64,000 nt of DNA from Amylostereum areolatum (taxonomy: Eukaryota > Basidiomycota > Agaricomycetes > Russulales > Stereaceae): NCBI GenBank assembly GCA_012932865.1, contig SAXG01000002.1, forward strand, positions 248,001-312,000. Direction: 5' to 3'. Position numbers and translations under genes: made by a program. Under the pieces are notes generated by a model. That model saw nothing but the letters and a program-made list of their open reading frames with translations. It was not told where the DNA came from and did not search any database. This document shows, in pieces, positions 33,386 to 48,992 of the stretch (position 1 is its first letter; each line of letters starts with the position of its first letter).

Positions 33386-33580
33386 TTTCGCCACAAATCA
33401 GTCCATAGATGGTATTTTATTACCAAACTAGGACAAAAGAGGAAGTGGGGATCAAGATTGAGCACACAGCCTGAGGTGGCCTGAGGCTATTCTGTCCACT
33501 GCCTACATCTGCCCGTCCTTTCTTCGCTCGCTCTTCCTTTCTCCAAGCCCGTTGGGCCCTCCTCGTCTCCCAAGACAGCC
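33386..33580. promoter_or_regulatory. Bidirectional promoter between unknown gene and PKC1
   Basis: Only 195 bp separate the two start codons. It includes a pyrimidine-rich stretch (33500-33560) directly upstream of PKC1 and the near-direct repeat CCTGAGGTGGCCTGAGGC at ~33470-33488. Shared regulation is likely from the spacing alone. Confidence 0.5.
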
Positions 33581-37351
<3,771 letters not shown>

Positions 37352-38185
37352 ATGTTTTGATATTCCTTCTTACGATTCTCCTTTTGTACGCTGCACCTTG
37401 CTCCGTCGTCATGTCTGTTTTGCTACGTGTGCCCTTTGTTACGAACGCCCTGTATTTGGATATACCTGCCACCATCCACCTTATAACAATAGTAACGCTT
37501 TCCTCCATCCTCTTATGTCTCATCGTACTACGGATGTTGACCGTGTACGTTATTGGCGTTATGACCCGCTTCATTGCTTTGCGGATGCGACGACATGGCC
37601 GCCTGTCCCAGGCAAGGCCTGGTTGATCGCTATCTTCATCGGCAGGCGAATTAGGGTCTCTCGGACCTCGCATGAGCTCATGGAAGCTGCTCCAGAGGGC
37701 GGCGATAGTTTGGTATTCCCTCGTCATTCCAAGGACTTCTTCCAGCTTGCGGTTGACAAGGTTAGATGAGGAGAGCAGTTCCTCAAAGCCCTATAGTGCC
37801 TGAGTTGAGTTTGGAGGGCCACCAGGAAAGATAAGATTATTTACCGTTGCGATCTCGCCAGATAGACGATCTCGTTCACGTTCAAAGAATGTGGTCTCTT
37901 CTTCCGACCTTGACATGTGTCCGGCAGCTTTCTGTGGTGGAGGTGCGGGCAGCGGCTAGAACTGGGACTTGGGGAGACCGTGGCGGTGCTTGCCAACCTG
38001 GGAGCTCGCACAATCGAAGTCTTGAAAAGTACGTGCGATCAATTAACGAGTCACGTGCCACGCGTCGCACCAAGATCATCCAGATCGTTCAGGATGGCAA
38101 TACAAGAACAGCACGTAGCACATACATTTACAGCAACCGTATCGTACAGCCCCAGCATCATATTTTTCACGTACAGAAGCCTCGC
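37352..38185. other. Intergenic between convergent PKC1 and the epimerase-GT fusion
   Basis: 3' flanks of two convergent genes. Chance frames on both strands, no recognisable product. Confidence 0.6.
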
Positions 38186-41100
38186 CTACTGGATAACCAT
38201 GAAGTCAAGAAAAAGTAAGAAGAAAAAGACTAGCCCCGCTCTTTGCATCGAGTTTAGTCGCTCCTCTCTCATCGGACCGTCACGCAGCTGCCACGCAAAC
38301 CAATCGAACCGCCTGCCCAAAAGCTTTATGTCCCCTTGCTCCAACAACCCGACCACGCGACCAGCCTCGCTGAACATCCGGATGAACGTGCTCTCGACCA
38401 CGGCAAGAGCCCAGCGAGTCCCGCAGACGCTAGTGTCGATAACCAGCGTACGATCGGCGTTGCGAAACAGATGACGATATAGGTCGTGGGCAATGTTGGC
38501 CAGGACAATAGCAATGGCGAGTTCGACGCCACCAAAAACGAACGTGTAGTTGCCCGAGACCAGGGCGTGACACGCTCCAAATGTCAGTAGGATGGCTGCC
38601 ATGCAGAGAAGCTCTGCGCTATTCGGGGAGGCATCACGATATGTGAGCGTCGGGTACAGCTTGACGAGGGCGCCGTCTCCTTTGGACCACATGTAAAATC
38701 TCCAGTAAGAGCGGCGCCCGCTGTTCCACCATGGATGCATGGCTTTGACATCCGGCGCGGGTAAAAAGCCTTCATTCCCCTGATCAAGAGAAAACTGCCG
38801 CTTCATCCTGCAGAAGTCGATGTCCTCCCCACCGCCGGTCTTCGGAAATTGGGGATTGAATACGACCTCGTCCTTGACGTTACGCCGGGCGATAAGACTG
38901 GCTGTGACGCCCCATGGCATGTCGCGGCTATCGTGCATCTTGGACGCGATGTCCCAAAAGTATAGTACCCCGGCGAGGTGGACTGCCGATGTGAACACGG
39001 TCTCCGAGGGCGGGAAGGTCACGTTCCCGATGAACCCTGCCGCAGAACGATTCAGACGTATGACCTTTTCCGCCTCGATGAGGATGCTGGGGTCGGGTGA
39101 AATATCGTCGTCCAAAAAGTGGACCCACTCCGCGGAAGATTCGAACATGCCCCTGTTACGAGATGCGGAGGCCCCGAGGTTCTCGGTGTTAACTCGGATA
39201 CGCACATCCGCGCGATGACCAAATCGTTTTTGAAGCTCAGATATGGAAGGGGATCGCGGATCGTCCACAATGATGATGAACATCACCGAGCATGTCTCCG
39301 ATGCCTTGAGGTTGAGGATAGGCTCCAGATATTCCAATTGGACGCGGTAGCACGGCACCACGACGTCAATTGTAAGTTTCCGTGTGGCTGAATGGTGGAC
39401 ATTGTCGTGAAGCCATGCTTCAACCCCCTCTGTAGCGCGGTCCAAGGTGTCGAATGTCCATCCCGAAGCATGTTTTTGTTCATACCTCGCGTTCCCGCCC
39501 CCTCCGATGGTGTTTCTGAGTCTCGACTCGAACATATAGGAACACCCCCACCGACGATACAGCTTGGAAGAGGAATGGGTCGCCGTCCTGGTTGATAAAC
39601 ACTTCAGGTACAACTTGTCCGCCGAAGATGTCCATATGGACGGAGCCGATGATGGGGAATGTGGGCATGCCCGGAAAGCTGGTGTCTGTGAAAGCGACGC
39701 AGCCGAAACCGAGCGGGACGGAGTTCTTCTGAGAGATAGCCTGAAATCGCTCGTGAGCGGATTTCATCCACCCAATATCCTGGACGACAACATCATCGCC
39801 CATCAAGACGAAGTAGTTGCACTTGTCTACCCACGCCCTTTCTGCAGTCGCCCTCCACAAGGCGCACACATGACCGCGAGGAAAATGACAAGGCTCGAGC
39901 GTCACGACATCCCATATCTTGTGGGCATGCAGGACTTCCACAGCTTTGTTTTTGTGATAATCCTCGCCTTGGAGAAGATAGTCATCGTCGTGGTCTATAG
40001 CAAGGTAAACTCGCATGCGATAGTGTGTACCAGTAAGTCCACGAGGGTCGCGGTCGCTTTGGGTCGTCTGCTCCAAAGAGCGGGCGAAGCGAGAAAGATT
40101 GTTGAGACAGTCGGAGGGGTAAGGAGTTCCACGCGAGGTTATAGGGAGGAGTATGGCAAACGTAACACACGTTCCCTTCAAGTCCACCACTTGACTTTGC
40201 TGCAATTCGCATAGATATGCGCGCCGAACCTCTTCGTCCATAGCGAGAAGCGCTGAGTCTATTTCTTGTCGAATCCAATCTGTAGTCCTTTGCATCCCTT
40301 GCGTGAGGCTGACTCGGGGGCTCCATCCTAGTTTCTCGAAGATGAGCTCATTGTTCGAGTTGCGCGAAGCTACACCTGTCGGCTTGTCAAGGTCGAATTG
40401 GAAGATCACGGAAGAGGGATCGACGCCTGCGCTCTCCAGGGATTTGCGCGCAAGGTCGAGGATCGTGATAGACTGATCGGAACCGACATTGACGGGACCC
40501 TCGAAGTCAGACTCGAGGAGAAGCAGAATAGCGTCCACGGCATCATCGATGTAGATGAAGCTCCGGCGCTGGTCTCCGTTCCCCCAAATTTCCATGGTAT
40601 AGGGGGTGCTCTGCGGGCCGGAGACTCGAAGGGAAAGTGCCTTGCGTATGAGTGCAGCGGGAACCTTCTCGCGTCCATTGGACCAGGAACCCCAAGGGCC
40701 GAACACGTTGTGGAACCGCGCAATGCGGATGTCGAAGGACGACCTAAACTGTGAAATAAGAAATTCTGACTGGAGCTTCTCTAGGCCATATAGGCCTTGG
40801 GGATGGATGGGCGGGGCTAACGCGTCTTGCTCTCGAAGGGAGACATCATCGTCCCTGGACTGCAAATGATCGGGATAGATGCAAGCTGATGAGGCATAGA
40901 AGAGACGTTTGACGCCAGCGTCCCGACACGCAGAAACGACGTTGGCGGTTATGCGACTGTTGACTTCGTAGATGATAAAGTCGTTAGACTCGTGGATGGT
41001 GCCCATCCCGCCCATTGCGGCGGCAAAGTGCAGAACTGTGTGCGCGCCCTGGACAGCTTTGTTGCAGAAGTCTGAGTCGCAGAGATCTCCGACCATGACC

Positions 41101-41308
41101 TCGTCGCTGATTGGAGACGTGAAGAGTGACTTGTTGACGACGTCTACAACGCGAACACGCTTCGCATCTGCATGGAGTCTTGCGGAGACGTGGGATCCCT
41201 AAATCTTAATGTGAGTATCTGGGTGTGGAGGGAGGGTAGAAAGGAGGGTCCACTAACAATAAATCCATGGCCACCAGTAATTACGAACAGAGGAGGGTCG
41301 TCAGGCAT
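38186..41308 (-). CDS. Trifunctional fusion: GDP-mannose-3,5-epimerase-like SDR + glycosyltransferase + membrane GT2
   Basis: The ATG at 41308 starts MPDDPPLFVITGGHGFI; a single ~59-nt intron interrupts the Rossmann motif TGGHGFI-GSH. Residues ~1-330 are an extended SDR resembling GDP-mannose 3,5-epimerase: VLHFAAAMGGMGTIHESND, LFYASSACIYPD, catalytic YGLEK, ARFHNVFGPWGSWSNGREK, WGNGDQRRSFIYIDDAVDAI. Residues ~365-600 form a separate GT-like domain (FAILLPITSRGTP, FPRGHVCALWRA, YFVLMGDDVVV with a DD motif, INQDGDPFLF, NTIGGGGNARYEQ). Residues ~625-880 are a GT2 domain (IDVVVPCYR, NTENLGASASRNRGMF, WVHFLDDDISPDPS, GGGEDIDFC), followed by two or three membrane helices including the last 15 residues. 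Total ~1,020 aa. A +1 break at the TT of 39564-39565 separates PFLFQ from LYRRWGCSY. The sugar product is unknown. Intron-poor, unlike its neighbours. Confidence 0.82.
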
Positions 41309-41915
41309 GATGTTGATGGTCTTAGGTACAAGTCTCGCGGGCCGACCATAAATACGGTCACGGATTAAAAAACTGGACTTCAAGAAAACGGTGCCAATAG
41401 TGAGTCCAGGATCCAGGAAGTGCTGTATTGTATGAGACCCATGGTCCGGGACGAGAAGTCCTGTTATCTGGCGAGGGCCATAGTTTATCTGTGGAATAAG
41501 ACCAGAGGCCGCTTCTTGCGCAGCATGACGCCTCCTAAAAGTGACGTGTTCCTGCCTGCTTCCACCTGGCTTGTGTGCAGAAGGAACCCGTTGAGCGCCA
41601 AACGTCTGTAGGAAGAAGGACGAACTGAATGGCTCACCATTCGCGAAGGTTAGGAGTAGGCTGCGGCGGGAGAACAGCGTAGAAAGATGGCGAGATGCGG
41701 GACCTTTCAGAGCGCAGACGGAGGCCGGGATATCCAAGTACACGAGAGTCCCAGGCCCCAAGGACGATAGCTATGAGGATCTAAAGTTAGTTGAGGTCAG
41801 TGGACACAAGGAGACACAGCCGAGTAACCAAACGCACCTTATTACACAACCGCAAGGTATCTTGCCCCCGTGGGTTGATCCCTGAGCGAACCCATCCGTT
41901 CACCGGCCAACAGCT
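41309..41915. promoter_or_regulatory. Shared promoter region of the divergent glycan gene pair
   Basis: About 600 bp between the ATG of the epimerase-GT fusion and the ATG of the methyltransferase-GT8 gene. The minus frame stays open up to ~41761 but has no ATG, so it is more likely leader than protein. No TATA box stands out. Co-regulation is inferred from the arrangement. Confidence 0.5.
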
Positions 41916-43640
41916 ATGGTATGTTGTGGAACCGTCCCGTTGACTTGAGTCGGGCCTAACACCATCGCATCGTCAGACGGCGGTACCGACTACGAAAGAG
42001 GAGAAATATCTATTTACCACTAGCCAAGACTGGTTCTCCACCCACAAAGATTTGTGGCGTACCCTCTTCCCCCGCATCGAGTCAGCAGCGCCTCGTGCAC
42101 TCGAGATAGGCTCATGGGAGGGGAGGTCAGCCACTTTCCTTCTTGACGAGTTATGTGGCGACGACGGCGACATCGTCTGCATCGACCACTTCGACTTGAT
42201 GCGCACCGAGGCCGGCCAAGAGCGGTACGCCAAGGTACTCAGCAACCTCACAGCGACAGGACGGTCATTTCGCATCATGGACCAGTTCAGCGTCCCCGCT
42301 TTGATGACATTGCTGGAGGAGAATATGGAGGCCGCGGCACCAGGCTTCGACTTCATCTACGTCGACGGATCCCACGAGGCGGACGACACCTTTCTCGACG
42401 GAGAGCTCGTATGGCGCCTTGCCAGGAAGGGGGCAGTTGTCATCTTCGACGACTACGAATGGAGCACTGAGCCGACGGAGAGCCGCCACCACCCGAAGCG
42501 TGGTATCGACGCGTTTATGGTCCTCCATAAAGACGAGTATGAATGCCTGTCAAACCCTGCGCAATACCAAATGGTCCTTCAAAAGACGTCGGATATGCGT
42601 ATCGGGTTTCTTATGAAGGACAGGGTTGGGGAGAAATCTCCGGAGTACGGTATCAATGTCGCATATACGACAGACGAGGCATACGCGATGCCCACCGCCG
42701 TATCCCTCCGTAGCCTGTTGAAGAACACCAAGGGACGAATCAGCGCATATATTGTGACTTGCGGAGTAGCGGACGAGACCATGGTCAAGATCCGCTCTTC
42801 CCTCCCAGAGCGTGATGACTTCACCCTGAAATTCATCAAGCTTCCAGACGATTCCCTGGCCGTTGAGCTCGGCATGGTCTGGGCCAAAGTAAGCGCCTTT
42901 TCTTTGATATAAACACGGGTACTGAGTACTGACTCCGGGCTCCCGTGAAGGTGGATATGATCCATATCCTTCCCATCGAGAGGGTATTGTATCTCGACGC
43001 CGATACCCTTGTCCGCTCCAATGTCCGTCCTTTGTGGGACACCGACCTGAAAGGGAAATCCATAGCAGCGGCTGTGGACGTCGGATTCCCCACGGGTCAC
43101 GAAGCCATGGAGAAGGTGCCCTACTTCAACGCAGGTATGCTCCTGGTCAACCTCGCCCAGGTTCGCAGCAGCCATGTAAAATTGGTGGCGCTATCCCGGA
43201 ACATGGACAATCACCGATTCCGCGACCAGGATGCGCTGAACGTTCATTTCCGCGGCGACTGGTTCGAGCTTGGACTACGATGGAATAGCCAAGGGCTGGG
43301 AACATATGCTAACCAACCTTCCGCTGAACGCGAAAAGTTATCCTTGGATGAAATGGTCGACCCAGCAATAGTCCATTTCACCGGGCACGTCCATCCAGGA
43401 ATGGACGCAATCTTGAATCCATGGGGTCAACCGTACACCGCCAAGCCCTGGGGGTATGCCGGGGCGCCTGGGCACCCTCACGCCGAGGAATGGTGGAGGT
43501 GGTTGGAACTGACAAGCTGGAAGGGATATCGGGACTCTGACGCATTCAGAAAGATTTGCGAGGAAGAGATGGAGAAGGCGCAATTTTCTGGCATAGACAA
43601 GTTCGTGAGTAGGGTTGAACGTGGAAGGGAGAGTAGGTGA
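41916..43640 (+). CDS. Methyltransferase-GT8 glycosyltransferase fusion
   Basis: The start codon at 41916 is followed at once by an intron (ATG|gtatgt...cgtcag|ACG at 41977), giving MTAVPTTKEEKYLFTTSQDW. Residues ~15-200 are a class I methyltransferase of the Methyltransf_24/cephalosporin-hydroxylase-like type: ALEIGSWEGRSATFLL (motif I), DIVCIDHFD, FDFIYVDGSHEADD, RKGAVVIFDDYEW. From ~225 a GT8 domain begins (YGINVAYTTDEAYAMPTAVS), with the DxD metal site in RVLYLDADTLVRSNV, PYFNAGMLLVNLAQV, FRDQDALNVHFRGDW and the C-terminal VHFTGHVHPGMD. A second intron (42889-42950) splits VWAK and VDMIHI. About 530 aa, no frame break. Likely methylates one sugar or acceptor and transfers another; substrates are unknown. 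Divergent partner of the epimerase-GT fusion. Confidence 0.82.
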
Positions 43641-44332
43641 AAGACTTGCCACCATTATGAAAGGAAACAGGTGGTGGCAGAAGTGAAATCGGCTTAACCA
43701 ACGTGTACTTATATTTGCGTCTTGTTACTTCTGGAGGAAACGCATTGATGACTACACGGACTTTCACGCTACTAGACTTTGACAGGTATTAAGTAGTCAC
43801 GGTATGGCAATGAGAGTTTTACATTAGGTATAAACCATAGGCTTACCTGTTACGGTGTCACCACCAATAATTACCGGTACGAGTGAGCGTTGGTCTGTAC
43901 TTAAGTATATGGAGAATGCGAGGTCCTTTGTGGACGTATCGGCTAACGCCGAGATGACGCGTTAAAGTCTGTTCAAGTTGGACTCTGTTGTGCGATGTGC
44001 CAGTGAATTACACAGCCGCTGGAGGACATACGAGGAGTAGCCATGTTGATATGGGTTTCCTATCGTTTTGGTATGTATACATATATGGTGTCTAGAGAGA
44101 GGTGATAGCACATTATATACTGCAGGTAATGATCCCCGGGAGCGTGAGTAAAAAGGATGAGCGAATCGCGGGTCGGATAATGATACATGACAACTTTGTG
44201 GTTGAATGAGTAGCAAAAAGCAATACAAGGCCGAGAGCGAGGAAAGCAGGGGTGAACGGAGGGAGAAGAGGGCACGAAAAGAGGAAAGAAATCGAGAAAA
44301 TCCGTAGTCCGACAATAAATGGCCAGCATAGC
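43641..44332. other. Intergenic between convergent GT8 fusion and Ras GEF genes
   Basis: AT-richer 3' flanking sequence of two convergent genes. No coding exon or repeat recognised. Confidence 0.6.
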
Positions 44333-47300
44333 TCAAAGGAAGCCTGTCTCCTGCAGCAGTCGCGCCATCTTCTCATCCTCCCGCTCCCTCGGCTCGCGCT
44401 CAAGACTCCGATTCCAGAAGACGTCGCTGACGTCCCGAACGTCGTTGAACTTGTTCAAGCTCTCCTCAATGTATCCGTAAATCGCGTCCACCCGGTGGAA
44501 GTTGAAGGGCTTTGACTGCCACTTCTGAATTTCTTGGATCACCTCCGCCGCCTTCATCCGTTTCCGGAAGTTGACGAGGTTGCCTGAGATGTTGTTCGGG
44601 GCGCCATCTTGGATAAAGGTGAGCGTGGTGAGGTAGACACCTGCCGCATGACCATGTCAGACAAGGACTATATCGTGGGGGTGATGCGGCTGACCTATGA
44701 ATGGAACACAAGGGGGTGTGATCCTCTGCAGCAGTTGGCGATAGTTAGTTGAAGTTCTTCCCCGAGTCGATCGTCATCTCGCAGTTTCCTAGCATCGACA
44801 TGAACTTCTGGCTGATCTGCTCCCACGTCCGCTTCAGTCGACGGATTGGTGGTGAGTTGAGCCCGGATACGATAGCGATCATGCTCGAGAAATTGCGCAG
44901 TTCTCGACACCTCTGTGTACATTACGCTTAGAAACGGCGACGTCGGTCAAGAGAAAGTCCACTCACGTCGGCAACGCTGATGAAGTGCTTCATGATAAGA
45001 GCTCGCTTTCGAGAGTCCTCCTTGTCAAGCACAGTATCTGCGACCCAATGAGCAATCTAAGTGCCAAAAAATTAAGTCAAAAATGCACCATCAGTACGGC
45101 ATAGCTGCGCACCTTATTCGTGGTCTCGATCGCTGCTGCGATGTTATCATTGGTAACCTTTTGCTCACGGGAGCGAGTGAGACATTCGGAAGCCTTGATC
45201 TTCATGAAGAGTTGGCACTCAAGGATCGTAAGCTGCCTTGCCGTCTCCAGAGGATCGAAGTCAAGGAGCTTGAGTTTCTTGGATGATCTCGGTTGTATGA
45301 CAGGAGGGGATGGGTCGAGAGAGATGGTAGTCTTCGCGCGAGGGTTGTCGCCGCGTTGCTATCACAAGTAGCATAAGGACAACGCTGGAACGAAGGAAAG
45401 ACAAAGAAGTCCTCACCGCTCGCTCAATTAGAGCTAATAGTTGTTTCCCTGCTGCAAGTTGGACTACTTCTTCACGGGTGACCATCTCCTTCATCCGATC
45501 CAAGATGTACATGTCGTCCTTGTCAAGCGCATCGTCGTCCGTAATCATGGTTTTGAGTGTGTTCAAGACGCTATTCCGGGTACATGAGCTGGCAATCGAG
45601 AGTATGCGCCCAAACCACATACCGAGTACGGATGATGTGTTGCTTGAGCTTCTTCCACTCTTCCATCTCTTTTTCGTTCAGACCGTCTGGAGGCTGGATC
45701 CAGAAACGTTGCGCGAGAAGGTCGAATAGTGTGTCCAGGTCTGTGAAAGACTTGTATGTCATGAGGAACGTCTTCGTGAAAGTCGTGTCTAAGAAGGGTA
45801 TGAGCGAATCCCGAGAATTAAACACTCAGGAAGCTGACCTGAGTGCTCGTGCGCAGTGAGACGTTCAACCAATGCCTGCACGGTACCACCTCGCACTTTC
45901 CCGTCCGGATCGATGATGATTTCCGTCTCGCTGTAATTCGGCCGGAGGTACCAAGGCTTTTGCTCAGCATTAAGCTTGTCGATGATATGGGTAGGAGCAT
46001 CGCCAAGCATGCGGATAAGTTTGTCTGCCCGTGAGGGCGATTTGACGGCATTCATGGAGTTACCTCCGACTGTTACTATAGAAAACCTTCAGGGGGTAGC
46101 CTCGAAATCAGACAAAAGTCGCATACCTTCGTCCTCAGGGAACAAACTCATAGTGTCATCGGAGCCCCCACCGGAGGGCGGAGGTGTGATAGATGCTATG
46201 CTATCGTTCTGCTGGTGTTGCGCCGGCTTCCATGACGGGTCCACCACATTGCTAGCGCCCCGAGGTCGATTTGAGCCGATCGTGATCTCTGGGATATCGA
46301 CAGGTGTATTGTTCGGTATCGAGTCTGGTAACGAATCGCTGGGATTAAACGCTTTCGCCTTCGGCTTCATGATAGCAAGTTCCCATCCGACAACATCGTC
46401 CGCTTCGTCGTACTCCGCCTCCTCAAAGGAGGATAACGCGCCGAGCGTTTGGCTAATCGAGGGGTCCAAACTGAGTAAACGAGATGCACGCCAGTCAATA
46501 GATCCCCTGTAATCGTTTTGTCCCTTATCCGCTTGTTCCTGTCCAATGAGAAGCAGCATCTCAAATGTCTCTAGGACCGTCGTGGCGTCAGTTTTGAGAA
46601 AAGACGAGAGGGACAGGATATCGTCCGAGCCGGCTGAAGGAGCTCTCGGGCTGCAATATCCCTGAACAGCCAGGAAAAGGCTCGTGCCCTCGTCGAACAG
46701 CGCCTGGACGGCCGCCTCGACCGACCGTACAAGCGCACGTGCCCTCTGCACGCTCTGCATATATGCGTCGCTGCCGAACGCACGGCCTTCCCCCCCCATA
46801 CCGTCGATATCGATCGTCTGCGAGAGGTTGATGCTAGAGATCACCTCAAGCAACGACTGGAGCGACGCGATCGACGACTGGCCGACCGTCTGCACTCGAT
46901 TCACTGTTAGAAAACTACGTCAGACATCTCTCACGGACGAGGTACAATGATCTCACCTTCGCTTGTCCCCGATCGAACCGTGGCTAGTAGAGACGACAGA
47001 CATTCGTCCAGATTGCCGATTGCTTTCCGAAGATCACCAAAAACACCATCCGGCAATGTCCGCTTTGGTCGTTGGTCTTCGGCAACAGCGACCCATCCGA
47101 AGCCTTTCCAATGTCCTGCCGCTCCTGCTCCAAACAAGCCAAGTCCAAGGTTGTTGGGCGAAAAACACGCGCGTAGCCGCCTCGAGCCCAATCTCCGATG
47201 GCTTGCCGCAATCGCCGTATTTGCCCGCTGCACATCCAGGACAAACGTTACCAGCGCACGGTCCAGCTCCGCGGCGTCGGCCTCCATTCGAGCAGCGGCA

Positions 47301-48992
47301 TCGGAAGTAAATGAATTGGAATCGTACTGCGCCGCTAGGGCAGCGAGCACCAGCTTAGACAGCGTCGCCGTGACTCTCCTCTGCGCAGGCTTGAGCTGAG
47401 CCTGCATAGCCTGCAATGCCGCCGATGACTCGGGTGTGGGCACATTCTTGGGATACAGGCTACTGGATATATGACCATGCGGCGGTGATGAGATGGATAG
47501 AAGGTTGCGGATGGCCACGACGGCGTCGAGGATACGTCCCTCAAGTGCTCTGTGCTCCTCTTCTCTGCCAGACACACCGTGGGCCTGGATGAAACTGATG
47601 ACTGAGGACACGGCTTGCCGCGCAATTCCGGAAAGATCTGTTAGGGATTCGGGTGTTGGCGGTGCCAGCGAGGCTTGCAGGGCAAGCGCCGATTTCTCAG
47701 CGGCCGTGAGGTCACCAGGAGAGAACCCGTAGTTGAGAGACTGATTCTGTGAAGATGGCTGTCGTGAAATCACGGTACGAGACCCGCTACTCGCCTGCGA
47801 GCGGTTCGTGGATCGCGGGATGCTCCTGTCGATGACATCTACGTCGGAATCGTCCGAGTACACACCACCAGGGCCGCTCGTGCTACCGCTTCGACTTCGG
47901 GAAAGATATGATGCGGACGATTGCGAATGCAACCGCGTCGTTTCCGGCTCGCGCTTCCTCGTGGCGGGGTCCTTGTACTGGTTCACGGTCGCGTGTCCGT
48001 TGGAACGTGGGGCGCCTGCACCGTCTGGCGCTGTCCATTGCACGGTGCCATCCAGTTTATTCTGGTAGAAGTATGTCAACCCATCATCGGCCAATTTGCG
48101 GACCCAGGGTTCTGGTGTGCCAGAGCGTTTGGGAATGCCAAACCCCGCAGAGCCTCCGTTCGTAGGCCGGCCGCCATTGACGCGCCCGTAAACGGTGCCC
48201 GCTGTGGATCCCGATCGCGATCGCTGTGGTGCCGCAAAATCGGCATCTGAAAGCTCGTCTTCCGCCTCGGTGGGTAAGTCGCGAGACTGCTGTCCAGTTT
48301 GTGTGTTCACGTAGTAGATCTAAGGAGGATAAGATATGTGTGAGATGCATACGCAAAACGAGGGCCTGCGGGATACAGGGCACGAGCAAACCCGTGGAAA
48401 TGGGGGGCTTACCTGACCGTCAGGTGTGACCTGGGGCACCCAAAAGTCACTGGACTGTGTTGGGCCCCTCGCAGCTACGGTAAGAGCATCTTCCGGAGCA
48501 CCCCTTCCAGGTACGAATTCGACCTCTCCCTCCAGCCAATTTCCTTGATCCTGTGATGTGTACGAGCGTGACGTGCTGGAGGTGGAGGTGGTGGTCATGC
48601 TCGGTAGCGTGGACGTGCTCTGGGACAATGGGATGGGTTCCTTGCTCGGTATATCCCTGCTGCTGAGCATGTTGGAGCTCTGAAGCAGCAAAGGCGACGT
48701 CGGCTTCTTCGTCAGAAATAGCGACGACGTAGTTGGAGGGAAACCAGCCGCGTTCGTCGCCAAGGAGGCCATCCCACCAGCCAGTTTCGAGCTGGGTGAG
48801 AACCTCGATAACATCGTTCTTGCGAAAAGAGAGGGAAGAGTCGTCGGCGGACTGATAATCGTAGAGGGCGCGACAGAAGAAGGTGGTGATGTACTGCTGG
48901 TCGTCCGCCTGGGACGGCTGCTGAGCCGGGTCGGTGCCATTATTGTTGGGTTGAGAGTAGGACTGATGTTGAGCATACGTGGCGGCGGACAT
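44333..48992 (-). CDS. CDC25: CDC25-type Ras guanine-nucleotide exchange factor (SH3-WW-WW-RasGEF)
   Basis: Activates Ras at the plasma membrane (cAMP/MAPK signalling). The ATG at 48992 begins [14 protein letters not shown]. Domains: SH3 ([39 protein letters not shown]); a WW-like segment across an intron ([22 protein letters not shown]); a second WW ([20 protein letters not shown]); Ser-rich region; long helical middle; RasGEF_N ([20 protein letters not shown]); catalytic RasGEF ([60 protein letters not shown]). Two disruptions: a +1 break at 48672-48675 just after the SH3 domain, and a 4-bp tandem duplication (AGTT twice, 44743-44750) inside the catalytic domain that puts a TAA after ...SGKNFN and before [11 protein letters not shown]. 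If either is real, the GEF is inactive. Confidence 0.88.

Noticed and set aside
41309..41761. Open minus-strand frame continuous with the epimerase-GT fusion, extending it by ~150 codons
   Set aside because: It contains no ATG before MPDDPPLFVITGG and resembles no domain; the Rossmann fold starts normally at 41308.
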